64,000 bases of DNA from Opitutaceae bacterium TAV5. Lineage in GTDB: Bacteria; Verrucomicrobiota; Verrucomicrobiia; Opitutales; Opitutaceae. Under the pieces are notes generated by a model that worked only from the letters and a program-made list of their open reading frames with translations, searched no databases and was not told where the DNA came from. Positions 8,417 to 17,131 of the stretch are shown here, one piece after another; position 1 is the stretch's first letter; every line of letters begins with the position of its first letter. Both the position numbers and the translations under genes were made by a program. The stretch spans positions 3,705,001 through 3,769,000 of the forward strand of contig CP007053.1 in NCBI GenBank assembly GCA_000242935.3, read 5' to 3'.

Positions 8417-9202
8417 TCAAATCGTCATGGCATGATAACCGCCATCGACCACGATCTCGGAACCGGTGATAAAGGCGCCGGCATCACTGGAAAGAAGGAG
8501 CGTCGCGCCAACAAGTTCGCGCGCTTCCCCAAATCGTTTCATGGGCGTATGGCCCATGATAGAAGCGACGCGCTCGGGGGTGAGCACCTTGCGATTTTGT
8601 TCGGCGGGGAAAAAACCGGGGACGACTGTGTTGACCCGGATGCCTTGCGGCGCCCACTCGCGGGCGAGGTTTTTCGAAAGGTTGTGAACGGCCGCCTTGC
8701 TGGCCGAATAGGTGAACACACGCGACAGGGGGACAAGGCCCGACATGGAACCAAGATTAATAATAGATCCGCCCTTGCCACGTTCCAGCAAGTACTTGCC
8801 AAAGACCTGGCAGCCCAGAAATACGCTTTTGTAATTAACGCGAAGGATACGATCGCACTCTTCCTCGGTTATATCGAGGAACGGCGTGGCCGAGTTGATA
8901 CCGGCGCCGTTGACGACAATATCAACCTGCCCGTGGCTGGCGAGCACGCTGGCGAGCAGGGCTTCGAGCTGGCTCTTGTCGCTGGCCTCGGCGGCGATAA
9001 AGGTCGCGGCGCCACCTTGTTGGGTGATCCGGTCGATGCGGGCCTGCGCTTTTTCCTGATTGCGGCCCACGAGGACGACGCGGGCGCCGGCGCCGGCCAG
9101 CCCTTCGGCCATCGCACCGCAAAGCTCGCCGGTGCCGCCAATGACGACCGCGACGCGGCCTTTCAGGGAAAAGAGAGAGGAAAGATAATCAGTGCTGCTC
9201 AT
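8417..9202 (-). CDS. SDR-family oxidoreductase, possibly mannonate/gluconate type
   Basis: The 261 residues are a classical short-chain dehydrogenase: [20 protein letters not shown] (cofactor site, TGxxxGxG variant), VNGAGIN (NNAG-type motif), Ser in LGSMSG, the YSASK catalytic pair, and the C-terminal [14 protein letters not shown]. The opening [15 protein letters not shown] resembles SDRs annotated as D-mannonate oxidoreductase or gluconate 5-dehydrogenase in Verrucomicrobia. That substrate is inference. The open frame extends far upstream antisense to the next gene, but ATG 9202 is the sensible start. The gene is divergent from a Gfo/Idh/MocA oxidoreductase across 117 bp, consistent with a shared sugar-catabolic control region. 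Confidence 0.88.
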   Translation of the reverse strand: MSSTDYLSSLFSLKGRVAVVIGGTGELCGAMAEGLAGAGARVVLVGRNQEKAQARIDRITQQGGAATFIAAEASDKSQLEALLASVLASHGQVDIVVNGAGINSATPFLDITEEECDRILRVNYKSVFLGCQVFGKYLLERGKGGSIINLGSMSGLVPLSRVFTYSASKAAVHNLSKNLAREWAPQGIRVNTVVPGFFPAEQNRKVLTPERVASIMGHTPMKRFGEARELVGATLLLSSDAGAFITGSEIVVDGGYHAMTI

Positions 9203-9319
9203 TATGAATAGAAGCATGCACGCTAGTTGTACGCTCTGTTCGCGCACAGAAACCCGTTGTGAATCAATTTTCAGTTGTATGCGGCGCCAAAACGCCCACC
9301 ACTTTTCATCCCCTCTCCT

Positions 9320-10426
9320 ATGAAAAACGCGCCCGCCGGACAGCCGGTCACTTTCGCTCTCGTTGGTTGCGGTTCGATCGCTCCCACGCAAATCAAGGCC
9401 CTGCAAGGGCTTCCAGATGATGCCCGTCTCGTCTATTGTTGTGATGAAGTGCCCGAACGGGCGGAAAAGCTGGCGGCGGAGTTCAACCTCAAGACGATCG
9501 GCTGGAAGGCGTTGCTGGCTGATCCGGAGATCGATGCCGTGACGGTTTGTCTGCCCAGCGGCCTGCATGCGCGTCTGGGCGCGGAGGCGCTGGCGGCGGG
9601 CAAGCATGTGATGGTGGAGAAGCCGATGGATGTCTCGGTGGCGGCGTGCGACGCGCTGGCCGGGGCCGCGCTGGCGGCGGGGCGGCAACTGGCGGTGATT
9701 TCCCAGCACCGGTTCGACCCGGCGACGCAGCTTGTGCATGGCACGATCACGCGTGGCGAGCTCGGGCGGGTGATTCTCGCCGACGTGCGCATTCCCTGGT
9801 ATCGCACGCAGGAGTATTACGACTCCGGCGACTGGCGCGGCACCTGGGAGCTGGACGGCGGCGGGTGCCTCATGAACCAGGGCATCCATACGCTCGACCT
9901 CATGCTCTGGCTGTGCGGCCCGGTGAAGACGGTTTACGCGCAGATGCGGACGGCGGCCCACGAACGGATCGAGGTCGAGGACGTCGTGACGGCAACCCTG
10001 ACGTTTGCCAACGGCGCCATCGGTTCGCTGGTGGCGAGCACGTCGACGTATCCCGGTTTCGCGGCGCGCATCGAAGTCAGTGGCACGGAGGGGACGGCGA
10101 TCATCGAGGGTGACGAACTGCACACGCTCGCGATCAAGGGCCGCGAAACGCTCTCCGGCGGCCATGCGACGGCGCATGCCTTGCAGGTGGCGACCGGCGG
10201 GACGAAGTCGGCGGTGAGCCATGCGGCGGCCGATCCGGTGCCGGCCGGCGAGGCCGGATCGGGCTGGAAGTGGGGCGATGCCCATCGGGCGCAGTTTCGC
10301 GATTTCATCCGGGCCATCCGCACCGGGAGCCGCCCGCTCGTCGATGCCGCCGCCGGGCGCGCCGCGGTGCAGCTTATCAATGCCGTCTACGCTTCCGCCC
10401 GCAGCGGCGGGGTGGTGACGCTCTGA
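9320..10426 (+). CDS. Gfo/Idh/MocA-family oxidoreductase
   Basis: The 368 residues have an N-terminal Rossmann domain beginning [17 protein letters not shown] and the family motif [17 protein letters not shown] (the EKP lysine) at about residue 95. A C-terminal alpha/beta domain contains [19 protein letters not shown], with the histidine conserved in the family. These enzymes oxidise or reduce sugars, inositols or amino sugars with NAD(P). The specific substrate is not evident. The ATG at 9320 is chosen because the preceding 15 codons precede the first beta strand and look untranslated. A 150-bp inverted-repeat cassette follows the stop. Confidence 0.9.
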   Translation: MKNAPAGQPVTFALVGCGSIAPTQIKALQGLPDDARLVYCCDEVPERAEKLAAEFNLKTIGWKALLADPEIDAVTVCLPSGLHARLGAEALAAGKHVMVEKPMDVSVAACDALAGAALAAGRQLAVISQHRFDPATQLVHGTITRGELGRVILADVRIPWYRTQEYYDSGDWRGTWELDGGGCLMNQGIHTLDLMLWLCGPVKTVYAQMRTAAHERIEVEDVVTATLTFANGAIGSLVASTSTYPGFAARIEVSGTEGTAIIEGDELHTLAIKGRETLSGGHATAHALQVATGGTKSAVSHAAADPVPAGEAGSGWKWGDAHRAQFRDFIRAIRTGSRPLVDAAAGRAAVQLINAVYASARSGGVVTL

Positions 10427-10448
10427 ACCTGAAAACCGCAGCAGAGGG

Positions 10449-10598
10449 AACCGCTAAAGGACGCTAACGGACGCTAAACAAAGACATGGTCAGGAAGGAG
10501 GACCGACGATGCCGTCATTCGGCAGGTGAAGGCCCCGGTCTCCCGATTCCATCATCAACCGGTTCTCCTTTAGCGTCCTTCAGCGTCCTTTAGCGGTT
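10449..10598. repeat. Inverted-repeat cassette E2
   Basis: Arms of 30 bp at 10449-10478 and 10569-10598 differ at only about two positions and are built from a repeated phrase (ctaaaggacgctaa...). They flank a unique 90-bp core. The element fills the space between the convergent stops at 10426 and 10660. Confidence 0.88.
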
Positions 10599-10659
10599 TC
10601 AACTTCTGAATCCGGGATGAACGAACGGCTTGGGGAATTTTCGATTGGGCGCTGCCGCG

Positions 10660-12312
10660 CTACCTGTGCCGGCCGTGGCGGAAAATATCCCACACGATGT
10701 AGCAGCCGAAGAGCGCCGAAAGCAGGTAGCCGGCCATGCCGAGTAACGGATAACCGAATACATTCGGCCCCACGCGCGCCGTCACGATCAGCGACGAACC
10801 CATGATCAGCGAACCGATGATGACGCCGAGCGTGATGCGGTTGCTCGCCGTCTTGAGCGCGTCGTCCAGGTCCTCGAGGCCTTCATGCCGGAACTTGATC
10901 GTCAGGTCGTCGCGCTCCATCCGGCGGATGATGCGGAAGATCCCCGACGGCAGCTCGCGCGCGCCGGTCGCCAGCGTGTGCAGAAACTGCCGCGTCTCGC
11001 GGAGCATGGCGCGGGGCCCGGTGCGCTCGCGCTGCTGTTCCCTGAGGATGGGCCGGGCAAGCCGCGGCAGATCGAAGGAGGGATCGAGCGTGCGCGCCGT
11101 CTCCTCGATGGAGAGCACGGCCTTGGCCATCAGCGAGTAGTCGCGGGTGATGTTGATGCCGTTTTGCCCGAAAATGAAGAGCAGCTTCAGCATCACGCGG
11201 CCGATCTGCACGTGGTTGATCGCGGTGTTGAAATCCTGCCGGAGGACGAGCGTGACGTCGCGCTCCATGGCGCGGAGGTCGGCGCGGCCGGAGGGGCTGC
11301 CGAGCTCGGCGGCGATCTGCACGATCCGCTCGGCGTCCTGGCCGACGGCGGCGCTGAGCAGGTCGGCCAGACCGTGGCGCAGGCGGCGGGTGAGGTTGCC
11401 GGCCATGCCCCAGTCGAGAAAACAGACGCGCCCGTCGGGCGTGATGAGAATGTTGCCGGCATGCGGGTCGGCGTGGAAAAAGCCGATGACGAGCACCTGG
11501 TGGAGGATGGATTCGGCGCCGTTGGCGGCGATGCGCTGCGCCTCCTCGCGTGTCAGGCGGGCGGCCGAGACGGAGGCGCCATTGATGCGCTCCATGACGA
11601 GGACACGTTCGCCGCAAAGCTCTTCGACGACGGCGGGCGCGAAGACTTTTTCGGGGTGAGGATTGAGCGTGTTGAAGTATTGCTGGTTGAGGACCTCGTT
11701 GCGGAAATCGAGTTCGCGCAACAGGCCTTCGCGGACCTCGGCGACGACGGCGGGCAGGTCGTAGGGCTGGAACGCGTGGACGCGCTGGTGAAGCTGCCCG
11801 GCAAACCAGGCGAGCAGGTCGAGATCGGTATGGACGCTGCGCGAGAGGTTGGGGCGCTGGACTTTCACGGCCACCTCGCGGCCGTCGGGCAGGGTGGCGA
11901 AATAGACCTGGGCGAGCGAGGCGGAGGCGATGGGCGTTTCGTCAAACGTGGCGAACACTTCGCGCGGCTCGAGTTCGAGCTCGTCGACAAGGACCTCGCG
12001 CATCTCCTCGAAGGGCAGGGGAGTGACGGAATTCTGGAGCTTGCGCAGTTCGAGGATGAGGCCGTGCGGGAGCACGTCGGGCCGCATGCTCATGATCTGG
12101 CCGGCCTTGATGAAGGTGGGGCCGAGCTCCTCGAGCGCGAGCCGTGTGCGTTCCCAGAGTGTGCGGCGCGTGGCGGGCTGCGGCACGAGCCGCTGCCACC
12201 AGCCGCCTTGCGGATCGACCTGGTTGAGGAGATTGGCAAAGCCGTGGCGCGCGAGGACGGAGAAAATCTCCTTGGCGCGGACGGCGTTGTGGATGAGGCC
12301 GAGCGGCTTCAT
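10660..12312 (-). CDS. ubiB: ABC1/UbiB-family atypical kinase
   Basis: The 550 residues carry the UbiB/ADCK hallmarks: the N-terminal KxGQ motif (PTFIKAGQIMSMRPD), the alanine-rich loop replacing the glycine-rich loop (PIASASLAQVYFA), an ATP-site lysine in VAVKVQRP, a catalytic HADPHAGNI and a metal-binding FLDWGM. Two hydrophobic segments close the C-terminus (ITLGVIIGSLIMGSSLIVTA and the following YLLSALFGCYIVW). Family members are membrane-tethered ATPases needed for ubiquinone or other isoprenoid-lipid metabolism. No ubiquinone or menaquinone gene is adjacent, so the pathway is inferred from the family only. The phasin-like gene lies upstream in the same direction. Confidence 0.92.
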   Translation of the reverse strand: MKPLGLIHNAVRAKEIFSVLARHGFANLLNQVDPQGGWWQRLVPQPATRRTLWERTRLALEELGPTFIKAGQIMSMRPDVLPHGLILELRKLQNSVTPLPFEEMREVLVDELELEPREVFATFDETPIASASLAQVYFATLPDGREVAVKVQRPNLSRSVHTDLDLLAWFAGQLHQRVHAFQPYDLPAVVAEVREGLLRELDFRNEVLNQQYFNTLNPHPEKVFAPAVVEELCGERVLVMERINGASVSAARLTREEAQRIAANGAESILHQVLVIGFFHADPHAGNILITPDGRVCFLDWGMAGNLTRRLRHGLADLLSAAVGQDAERIVQIAAELGSPSGRADLRAMERDVTLVLRQDFNTAINHVQIGRVMLKLLFIFGQNGINITRDYSLMAKAVLSIEETARTLDPSFDLPRLARPILREQQRERTGPRAMLRETRQFLHTLATGARELPSGIFRIIRRMERDDLTIKFRHEGLEDLDDALKTASNRITLGVIIGSLIMGSSLIVTARVGPNVFGYPLLGMAGYLLSALFGCYIVWDIFRHGRHR

Positions 12313-12315
12313 GGG

Positions 12316-12398
12316 GAATTACGAATGACGAATGGCAGACCGGGGCGGCGCACAAAAGGGGTCAGGCCATTCGTAATTTGTCATTCGTGATTCGTCAT
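12316..12398. repeat. Inverted-repeat cassette E3, attacgaatgacgaat arms
   Basis: Left arm 12316-12337 (attacgaatgacgaatgg) and right arm 12364-12398 (ccattcgtaattt...gtcat) are inverted versions of the same phrase around a core of about 26 bp. It occupies almost the whole gap between the phasin-like stop and the ubiB start. The arm phrase recurs at 44069-44201. Confidence 0.8.
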
Positions 12399-12402
12399 GG
12401 TT

Positions 12403-12723
12403 TCACGGTTCGCCGCTGCGGGAGGGAGGCTCGGCAAGGCGGGCCTCGAGGGTGGCGATCCGCTGCTCGAGCGCGGCCACCTGCTCCTTGAGGGCGGAGG
12501 ATTCGCGGGAGGTGAGATCCCGGATTTTCGCGCCGAGTTTTTCGCTCACCTCCTCGAATTCACGCCGGCCCTGCTCGGCGATCTTGTCGGCCATGATGCG
12601 GGCATCGTTGGCGGTGACCTTGCCCTGGCGGACGAAATCGTTGAGGGATTCCTCGACTTTTTCCTTGGTAACGACAGCGGCGCCTACGCCCGCGAGAAGC
12701 GTTTTTTTGATGAGGTCGATCAT
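12403..12723 (-). CDS. Phasin-like / PhaI-PhaF-type small helical protein
   Basis: The 106 residues start MIDLIKKTLLAGVGAAVVTKE, continue with a helical segment (DFVRQGKVTANDARIMADKI) and end in a strong coiled coil (SALKEQVAALEQRIATLEARLAE). This is the architecture of small phasin-like or poly(hydroxyalkanoate) granule-associated proteins and of a widespread companion of UbiB-family kinases. It probably works at a membrane or granule surface. No PHA synthase is in the window, so granule binding is inference. It lies 90 bp upstream of ubiB on the same strand. Confidence 0.7.
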   Translation of the reverse strand: MIDLIKKTLLAGVGAAVVTKEKVEESLNDFVRQGKVTANDARIMADKIAEQGRREFEEVSEKLGAKIRDLTSRESSALKEQVAALEQRIATLEARLAEPPSRSGEP

Positions 12724-12804
12724 GGGAAGGGAACCTAAGCCACGTACAGGCACGGCGTCAAACGCTGCGAACAGGGCATTTTCGGGCTCCAGACCGGGTT
12801 GGAA

Positions 12805-12915
12805 TAGCCACAAAAAACACAAAATGTCTTTCTGCCCGGTGAGAATCTCCCGCGCGCTTATAAGCGCGATGAAGAGTTTCCTGCGCGGCGTGTTCTTTTG
12901 TGTTTTTTGTGGCTA
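12805..12915. repeat. Inverted-repeat cassette E4, shares core with E1
   Basis: Perfect 20-bp arms tagccacaaaaaacacaaaa (12805-12824) and its complement (12896-12915) flank a 71-bp core. That core is about 89% identical over 61 bp to the reverse complement of the E1 core, with the same 16-bp palindrome cgcgcttataagcgcg. The arms are unrelated to those of E1. It lies 15 bp beyond the stop of the DUF1634 gene (minus strand). Confidence 0.92.
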
Positions 12916-12930
12916 TACCGGCTTGTCGTT

Positions 12931-13389
12931 TCACCCGGCCTTGCCGAGCACGAACGACACGAGCAGGAGCAGCAGCACGATGGATGTGATCATGACGTAG
13001 AGGCGGTCCTTCTCCATCACAAAACCGCCGATGGAGATGATCACGCGCACGACGGGTGTCGCGATCAGGAGCAGCAGGCCGAGCACGATGATCGCCTGTC
13101 CGCGCAGATGGGCCAGGCCCTCGCCGAGCCAGGCGAGGGTGCGCGGGAACGCCTCCTCGCTGACGATCAGCCGGCGCAGGTCGGCGGCGGTGCCGCCTCC
13201 GGGACCGTAATCGTGCGAATACGCAAAGCAGAGCAGCGTGCCCATCGCGAGCAGCGCGAGGCTGATCCACACGCCCCAGCGGAGCACTTCGCTGATGAGC
13301 AACTCCACCCGCACGGAGGCCGGATGGACAGAGGGGGGGAGGGGGGCAAGCGGAGCCGGGGAGGTGTGTTTCCGGTTTTTCATTTTCAT
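12931..13389 (-). CDS. DUF1634 membrane protein
   Basis: The 152 residues have a proline-rich cytoplasmic N-terminus and three hydrophobic segments: WGVWISLALLAMGTLLCFAY, AIIVLGLLLLIATPVVRVII and the C-terminal MITSIVLLLLLVSFVLG. This matches the DUF1634 family, which is regularly encoded next to TauE/SafE permeases. Its ATG shares one base with the TGA of the upstream TauE/SafE gene (TGATG), indicating translational coupling and a joint role. A specific function is not known to me. A second in-frame ATG lies two codons in. Confidence 0.85.
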   Translation of the reverse strand: MKMKNRKHTSPAPLAPLPPSVHPASVRVELLISEVLRWGVWISLALLAMGTLLCFAYSHDYGPGGGTAADLRRLIVSEEAFPRTLAWLGEGLAHLRGQAIIVLGLLLLIATPVVRVIISIGGFVMEKDRLYVMITSIVLLLLLVSFVLGKAG

Positions 13390-14267
13390 CAAATCCCTTT
13401 CCAGAGCATCTGCACGGCAGAGATGACGAGGACGGCGACGAAGGTGACGCGGATGACGTTGCCCTTGAGCCGGCCGAGCAGCCTCGCCCCGATTTTCGCG
13501 CCGATGATCACGCCCACCGCCACCGGGGCGGCGATGAAGGGCTTGATGTCGCCGCGCATGAAATACACCGCCGCGCTGGTGGCGGCGGTCACGCCGATCA
13601 TGAAGTTGCTCGTGGCCGTGCAGACCTTGATCGGCAGGCCCATGGCGAGGTTCATGACGGGCACCTTGAGCACGCCGCCGCCGATGCCGAGGAGGCCGCT
13701 GACCACGCCGGCGACGTAGCTGACCACGAGGCCGAGTTTCGAGCGCGAGACGCGGTAGGAGATTTCGCGGCCCTCGGCGCGGTCGAAGTAGGAGCCGTGC
13801 AGCTTCAGCCGGTCGGCCCAGGGATCGGGCACGGGCTCGCGGACGTGGCCCTTGCTTTTGCGCGACATCGACCACGCGGTGTAACAGAGCACCACGCCGA
13901 ACAGGAGGTAGAGCCAGCGCCCCGAAACGACAGCGGCGAGAAACGCGCCGCACAGCGCGCCGAGCGCCGTGGCGATTTCCATGACCATGGCGAGGCGGAT
14001 GTTGGTGATGCGTTCGCGCACGTAGGACGAGGCCGCGCCGCTGGAGGTGGCGATGACCGAGATGATCGACGCGGCGATGGCGTGCTGGATATCCACGCCC
14101 ATGAGGAGCGTGAGCGCGGGCACGACAATGATGCCGCCGCCGACGCCGACGAGCGAACCGAGCGCGCCGGCTGAAATCGAGATCAGCGCGATGGCGATGG
14201 TGAAGAACAGTGGTGTCACGGAGAACGGAAAGCCGTCATCGTCGGTGTCGCGGGCGGGGAACCGCAA
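13389..14267 (-). CDS. TauE/SafE-family (TSUP) membrane permease
   Basis: The 292 residues have about eight membrane segments in two homologous halves, each with a glycine-rich loop: GSLVGVGGGIIVVPAL in the first and VVSGLLGIGGGVLKVPV in the second. These are the diagnostic repeats of the sulfite exporter TauE/SafE family (PF01925). A charged insert of about 40 residues (SMSRKSKGHVREPVPD...) links the halves. Such proteins move organosulfur or sulfite anions, or other small anions, across the inner membrane. Substrate here is unknown. It is followed by, and translationally coupled to, the DUF1634 gene. Confidence 0.9.
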   Translation of the reverse strand: MRFPARDTDDDGFPFSVTPLFFTIAIALISISAGALGSLVGVGGGIIVVPALTLLMGVDIQHAIAASIISVIATSSGAASSYVRERITNIRLAMVMEIATALGALCGAFLAAVVSGRWLYLLFGVVLCYTAWSMSRKSKGHVREPVPDPWADRLKLHGSYFDRAEGREISYRVSRSKLGLVVSYVAGVVSGLLGIGGGVLKVPVMNLAMGLPIKVCTATSNFMIGVTAATSAAVYFMRGDIKPFIAAPVAVGVIIGAKIGARLLGRLKGNVIRVTFVAVLVISAVQMLWKGI

Positions 14268-14396
14268 GCCGCATGATTGCGCACCGATTGCGGAAAAAAT
14301 GTTTACCGGCGGACCGGGAAAAGGCTCGCGGAGCGGCCGGACCGCACATCTCCGGCGCAGGTGTTTTTCGGGCGTTGCCCGATCCGGCAGATTTTC

Positions 14397-15686
14397 TCAA
14401 TCGAGGTCGCGAATCGAGCCGAAGTCCGGATCAGTCATCCGCTTGTAGGTGCGGACGATCATCGTGTCGGTGAGACCGGCGAGCCAGTCGCAGATCTGGC
14501 GGGCCCGGCCGGCGTCGGTGGTTTCGGCCTTGAGCAGGGCGCCGACGCGGGTCGGCAAAATCATCAACGGGCGGGCCTCGCCACTCACGTAGTTATTCTG
14601 GCACATTTGCCAGAGCTCGCGGAGGACGCGGCGTCCCTTGTGTTCCATTTGCTGGAGTTGCGGGCTGCGGAAGATGAGGTCGAGCGCCAGTTTTTTGTAA
14701 AACGCGGCTTCGCGTTTCGCGGTGTCGCTGATCACGAGTTCGAACCGGTAGCGGTGGGTCGCGCCGGACATGAAATTGGCGCGCTCGCGGAGCGCGCATG
14801 CCTGGATGAAGTCGCCGACCTTGGCGGCGAACACGCGCTCCAGTTTTCCGCCTCGGATGAACTCGATGAGCTTGTCGAAATACTGCTGCTGCCGGACGTC
14901 CATCGCCTGGTCGGCGGCCCAGGCTTCGATGGTTTCCTGGGTGAGAAAACCGGCGCGGGCGCCGTCCACGATGTCGTTGAGCGAATAGGCGGTGTCGTCG
15001 GCCCAGTCCATGATCTGGCACTCGACGCTCTTGAACCGGTTGAGCGCGAGCCCGTCGCCGCCCGTGCGGAGATCATCCGGGAGGGGCCGGGCGCCGAAGA
15101 CAAAATCGCGACAGGCGGCCTGGGTGTCGTAGAGGAAATGGTGCTCGGGCCGGGGACGGTCGGCGGGGTATTCTCCGTAGAGTTTTTTGTATTTGAGCAC
15201 GCCATCCATGAAGGCGCGGGTGGGCTGCATGCCGCGCACGGATTTGCCGTCCTGGTAAATGGTGTCGGTCAGGAGGTGGAGCGTCTGGGCGTTGCCTTCG
15301 AAGCCGCCGTGGCTGGCCATGAGTTCCTGGAGCGTGCGCTCGCCGGCGTGGCCGAAGGGAGGATGGCCGAGATCGTGCGAGAGGCCGATGGCCTCGACGA
15401 GATCGGGGTCGATGTAAAAATCGTCGCGCAGCGGGCCGCTTTCGCGCGAGCGCAGCCAGGTGCAGATGGAGCGGCCGATCTGGGCGACTTCCATCGAGTG
15501 GGTGAGGCGCGTGCGGTAAAAATCGTATTCGCCGGAGAGGAACACCTGGGTCTTCGACTGGAGCTTGCGGAACGAGTGCGAGTGGATGACGCGGTCGCGA
15601 TCGATCTGGAAGGGGGTGCGGTAGTCGATCTTGCGCTCGCCGCCCCAGGTTTCCCGGTCGAAGTCGTTGTAGAAGGTGTTGGTCAT
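14397..15686 (-). CDS. dgt: Deoxyguanosinetriphosphate triphosphohydrolase
   Basis: The 429 residues form a dGTPase-type HD-domain enzyme that would hydrolyse dGTP (often any dNTP) to the nucleoside and triphosphate. Visible motifs are HSHSFRKLQSKTQVF, TRLTHSMEVAQIGRSI and the metal-binding LSHDLGHPPFGHAGE, followed by VECQIMDWADDTAYSLND, which carries the last metal-binding Asp. The start at 15686 (MTNTFYNDFDRETWGG) agrees with family N-termini; 22 further in-frame codons upstream look untranslated. It is divergent from the LacI-type regulator gene at 15798. Confidence 0.93.
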   Translation of the reverse strand: MTNTFYNDFDRETWGGERKIDYRTPFQIDRDRVIHSHSFRKLQSKTQVFLSGEYDFYRTRLTHSMEVAQIGRSICTWLRSRESGPLRDDFYIDPDLVEAIGLSHDLGHPPFGHAGERTLQELMASHGGFEGNAQTLHLLTDTIYQDGKSVRGMQPTRAFMDGVLKYKKLYGEYPADRPRPEHHFLYDTQAACRDFVFGARPLPDDLRTGGDGLALNRFKSVECQIMDWADDTAYSLNDIVDGARAGFLTQETIEAWAADQAMDVRQQQYFDKLIEFIRGGKLERVFAAKVGDFIQACALRERANFMSGATHRYRFELVISDTAKREAAFYKKLALDLIFRSPQLQQMEHKGRRVLRELWQMCQNNYVSGEARPLMILPTRVGALLKAETTDAGRARQICDWLAGLTDTMIVRTYKRMTDPDFGSIRDLD

Positions 15687-15797
15687 GGGTTCGGAAAATA
15701 CTGCCAGACCAAAAGCCTGCCCCGCTATTGGCAAATGAGAAGAGATATCCATTCTCGGTCACCGCCACGCGCCACTCGCGTGCGACAACCACACGCC

Positions 15798-16838
15798 ATG
15801 GAACGCCGCATTACCCTGCGCGACATTGCTCGCGAAACCAGACTCCACTACACCACCGTCTCGCTTGCCTTGCGTGGCGACACCCGCATCCGCCCCGAGA
15901 CGCGCACCCTCGTCGAGCAGACTGCCGCCCGGATGGGCTACGTGCCCGATCCGATGGTGAGCGCCCTCTCCGTGTATCGCACCGCGATGAAACCCTCCTC
16001 GTTCCATGGCACGCTCGCTTGCCTGGTCAATGACGCGGAGAGCCATTTTCACCCCGATCACCACTTCATTCACATGCGGCAAAGCATGATCAGACGCGCC
16101 GGCGAACTCGGTTATCGCATCGAGGAGTTCCTGTTGCGCACGCCCGGCATGAACGAGCAGCGCATGAGCGGGATCCTCCAGGCGCGTGGCATTCGCGGCA
16201 TCATTGTCGCCCCGCAGCCGGAGACGCGCATAGACGCCCGGATCGAAATCGACTGGTCGCACTTCACGTCCGTGGCCATCGGTTATTCGCTGGCCTGGCC
16301 GCAGCATCATCTTGTCGTCAATCACCAGTTTCGGGCCGCCAAACTCGCCGTTCAGAAGCTCGCCGCGCTCGGTTACCGGCGTATCGGACTGTTTGTGTGC
16401 AGCATGACCAACCATCGCGTGGACGAGAACTGGCTCGGGGGTTATCTGGCCGAAGTGTCCGCGCACAAAACCCTCACCCCGCTCGCGCCGCTCTTTTTCG
16501 AACATCACGAAAAACGCAGTGCCGCCGACCTGCACGCATGGATGAAACGCTGGCGTCCCGACGCGATCATCACGGATCACTTTTTTACGACAGACTGGTT
16601 GATCGGAACCGGCAAACTTCGCATCCCCGACGACGTAGGCGCGGCCAGCCTCTACGTGCCGACTGAAAAAGGATTTCATGCGGGTGTGGACCAGAACGAT
16701 ATCGAGATCGGCGCCGCCGCCATCGACCTTCTTGTGAGCCTGCTGCACACCAACGTCCGCGGCATCCCCGCCTGCCAGCGCCATCTGCTCATCGAGGGTA
16801 TCTGGCGCGAAGGTCGCTCCGTACGCATTCAAAAATAG
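15798..16838 (+). CDS. LacI-family transcriptional regulator
   Basis: The 346 residues begin with a LacI-type headpiece (ITLRDIARETRLHYTTVSLA, then LRGDTRIRPETRTLVEQ as the hinge-side helices). A periplasmic-binding-protein-like ligand domain follows, including RGIRGIIVAPQPE and LGYRRIGLFVC. The hinge helix segment is atypical (YVPDPMVSALSVYR), as in the Opitutaceae/Verrucomicrobia branch. It sits directly upstream of the PEP-CTERM, Asp-box and pseudopilin genes and is the likely regulator of that cluster in response to a sugar. Its operator was not identified. Confidence 0.9.
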   Translation: MERRITLRDIARETRLHYTTVSLALRGDTRIRPETRTLVEQTAARMGYVPDPMVSALSVYRTAMKPSSFHGTLACLVNDAESHFHPDHHFIHMRQSMIRRAGELGYRIEEFLLRTPGMNEQRMSGILQARGIRGIIVAPQPETRIDARIEIDWSHFTSVAIGYSLAWPQHHLVVNHQFRAAKLAVQKLAALGYRRIGLFVCSMTNHRVDENWLGGYLAEVSAHKTLTPLAPLFFEHHEKRSAADLHAWMKRWRPDAIITDHFFTTDWLIGTGKLRIPDDVGAASLYVPTEKGFHAGVDQNDIEIGAAAIDLLVSLLHTNVRGIPACQRHLLIEGIWREGRSVRIQK

Positions 16839-16860
16839 AGAGAAGCCTGTTCCGCAGAAG

Positions 16861-16962
16861 CGGGTGGGGGACGCCCGCGGAACACGGGCTGGAAGCCCGT
16901 GCCACGCCGGAATCATGGGCAGGATGCCCATGCCACGTTGGGGGCGGGACGCCCGCGCCACA
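16861..16962. repeat. Modular hairpin element F2
   Basis: Hairpin phrases follow one another: acgggctggaagcccgtgcc, catgggcaggatgcccatg and gggcgggacgcccgcgcc. The first two recur in F1 and F3. The element starts 22 bp after the LacI-type regulator stop. The remaining bases up to 17131 have an AT-richer stretch near 17020-17045, probably the promoter region of the next gene. Confidence 0.8.
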
Positions 16963-17131
16963 CCCCTGCATGGGGATGTTGCGATTCTTCAGGACCGCTT
17001 TGCGAACGATCAGGACGCCATTGATTTTTCTACAATGTGAATTCCGGGCCCATTGAATCCCCTCCGGGCATCCGGCACACCACCGGACGATCCACCTGAA
17101 TCACTCCAAATCACGTCAAAAATTCACCATC

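Noticed and set aside
8417-10285. 622-codon frame as a fusion protein with the SDR domain
   Set aside because: The first 360 or so codons are antisense to the Gfo/Idh/MocA gene and carry no motif; the SDR starts at 9202.
1401-12890. Conserved peptide LHRAYKRAGD appearing in open frames over E1 and E4
   Set aside because: It is the translation of the shared DNA core palindrome, found in frames without start context; not evidence for a protein.
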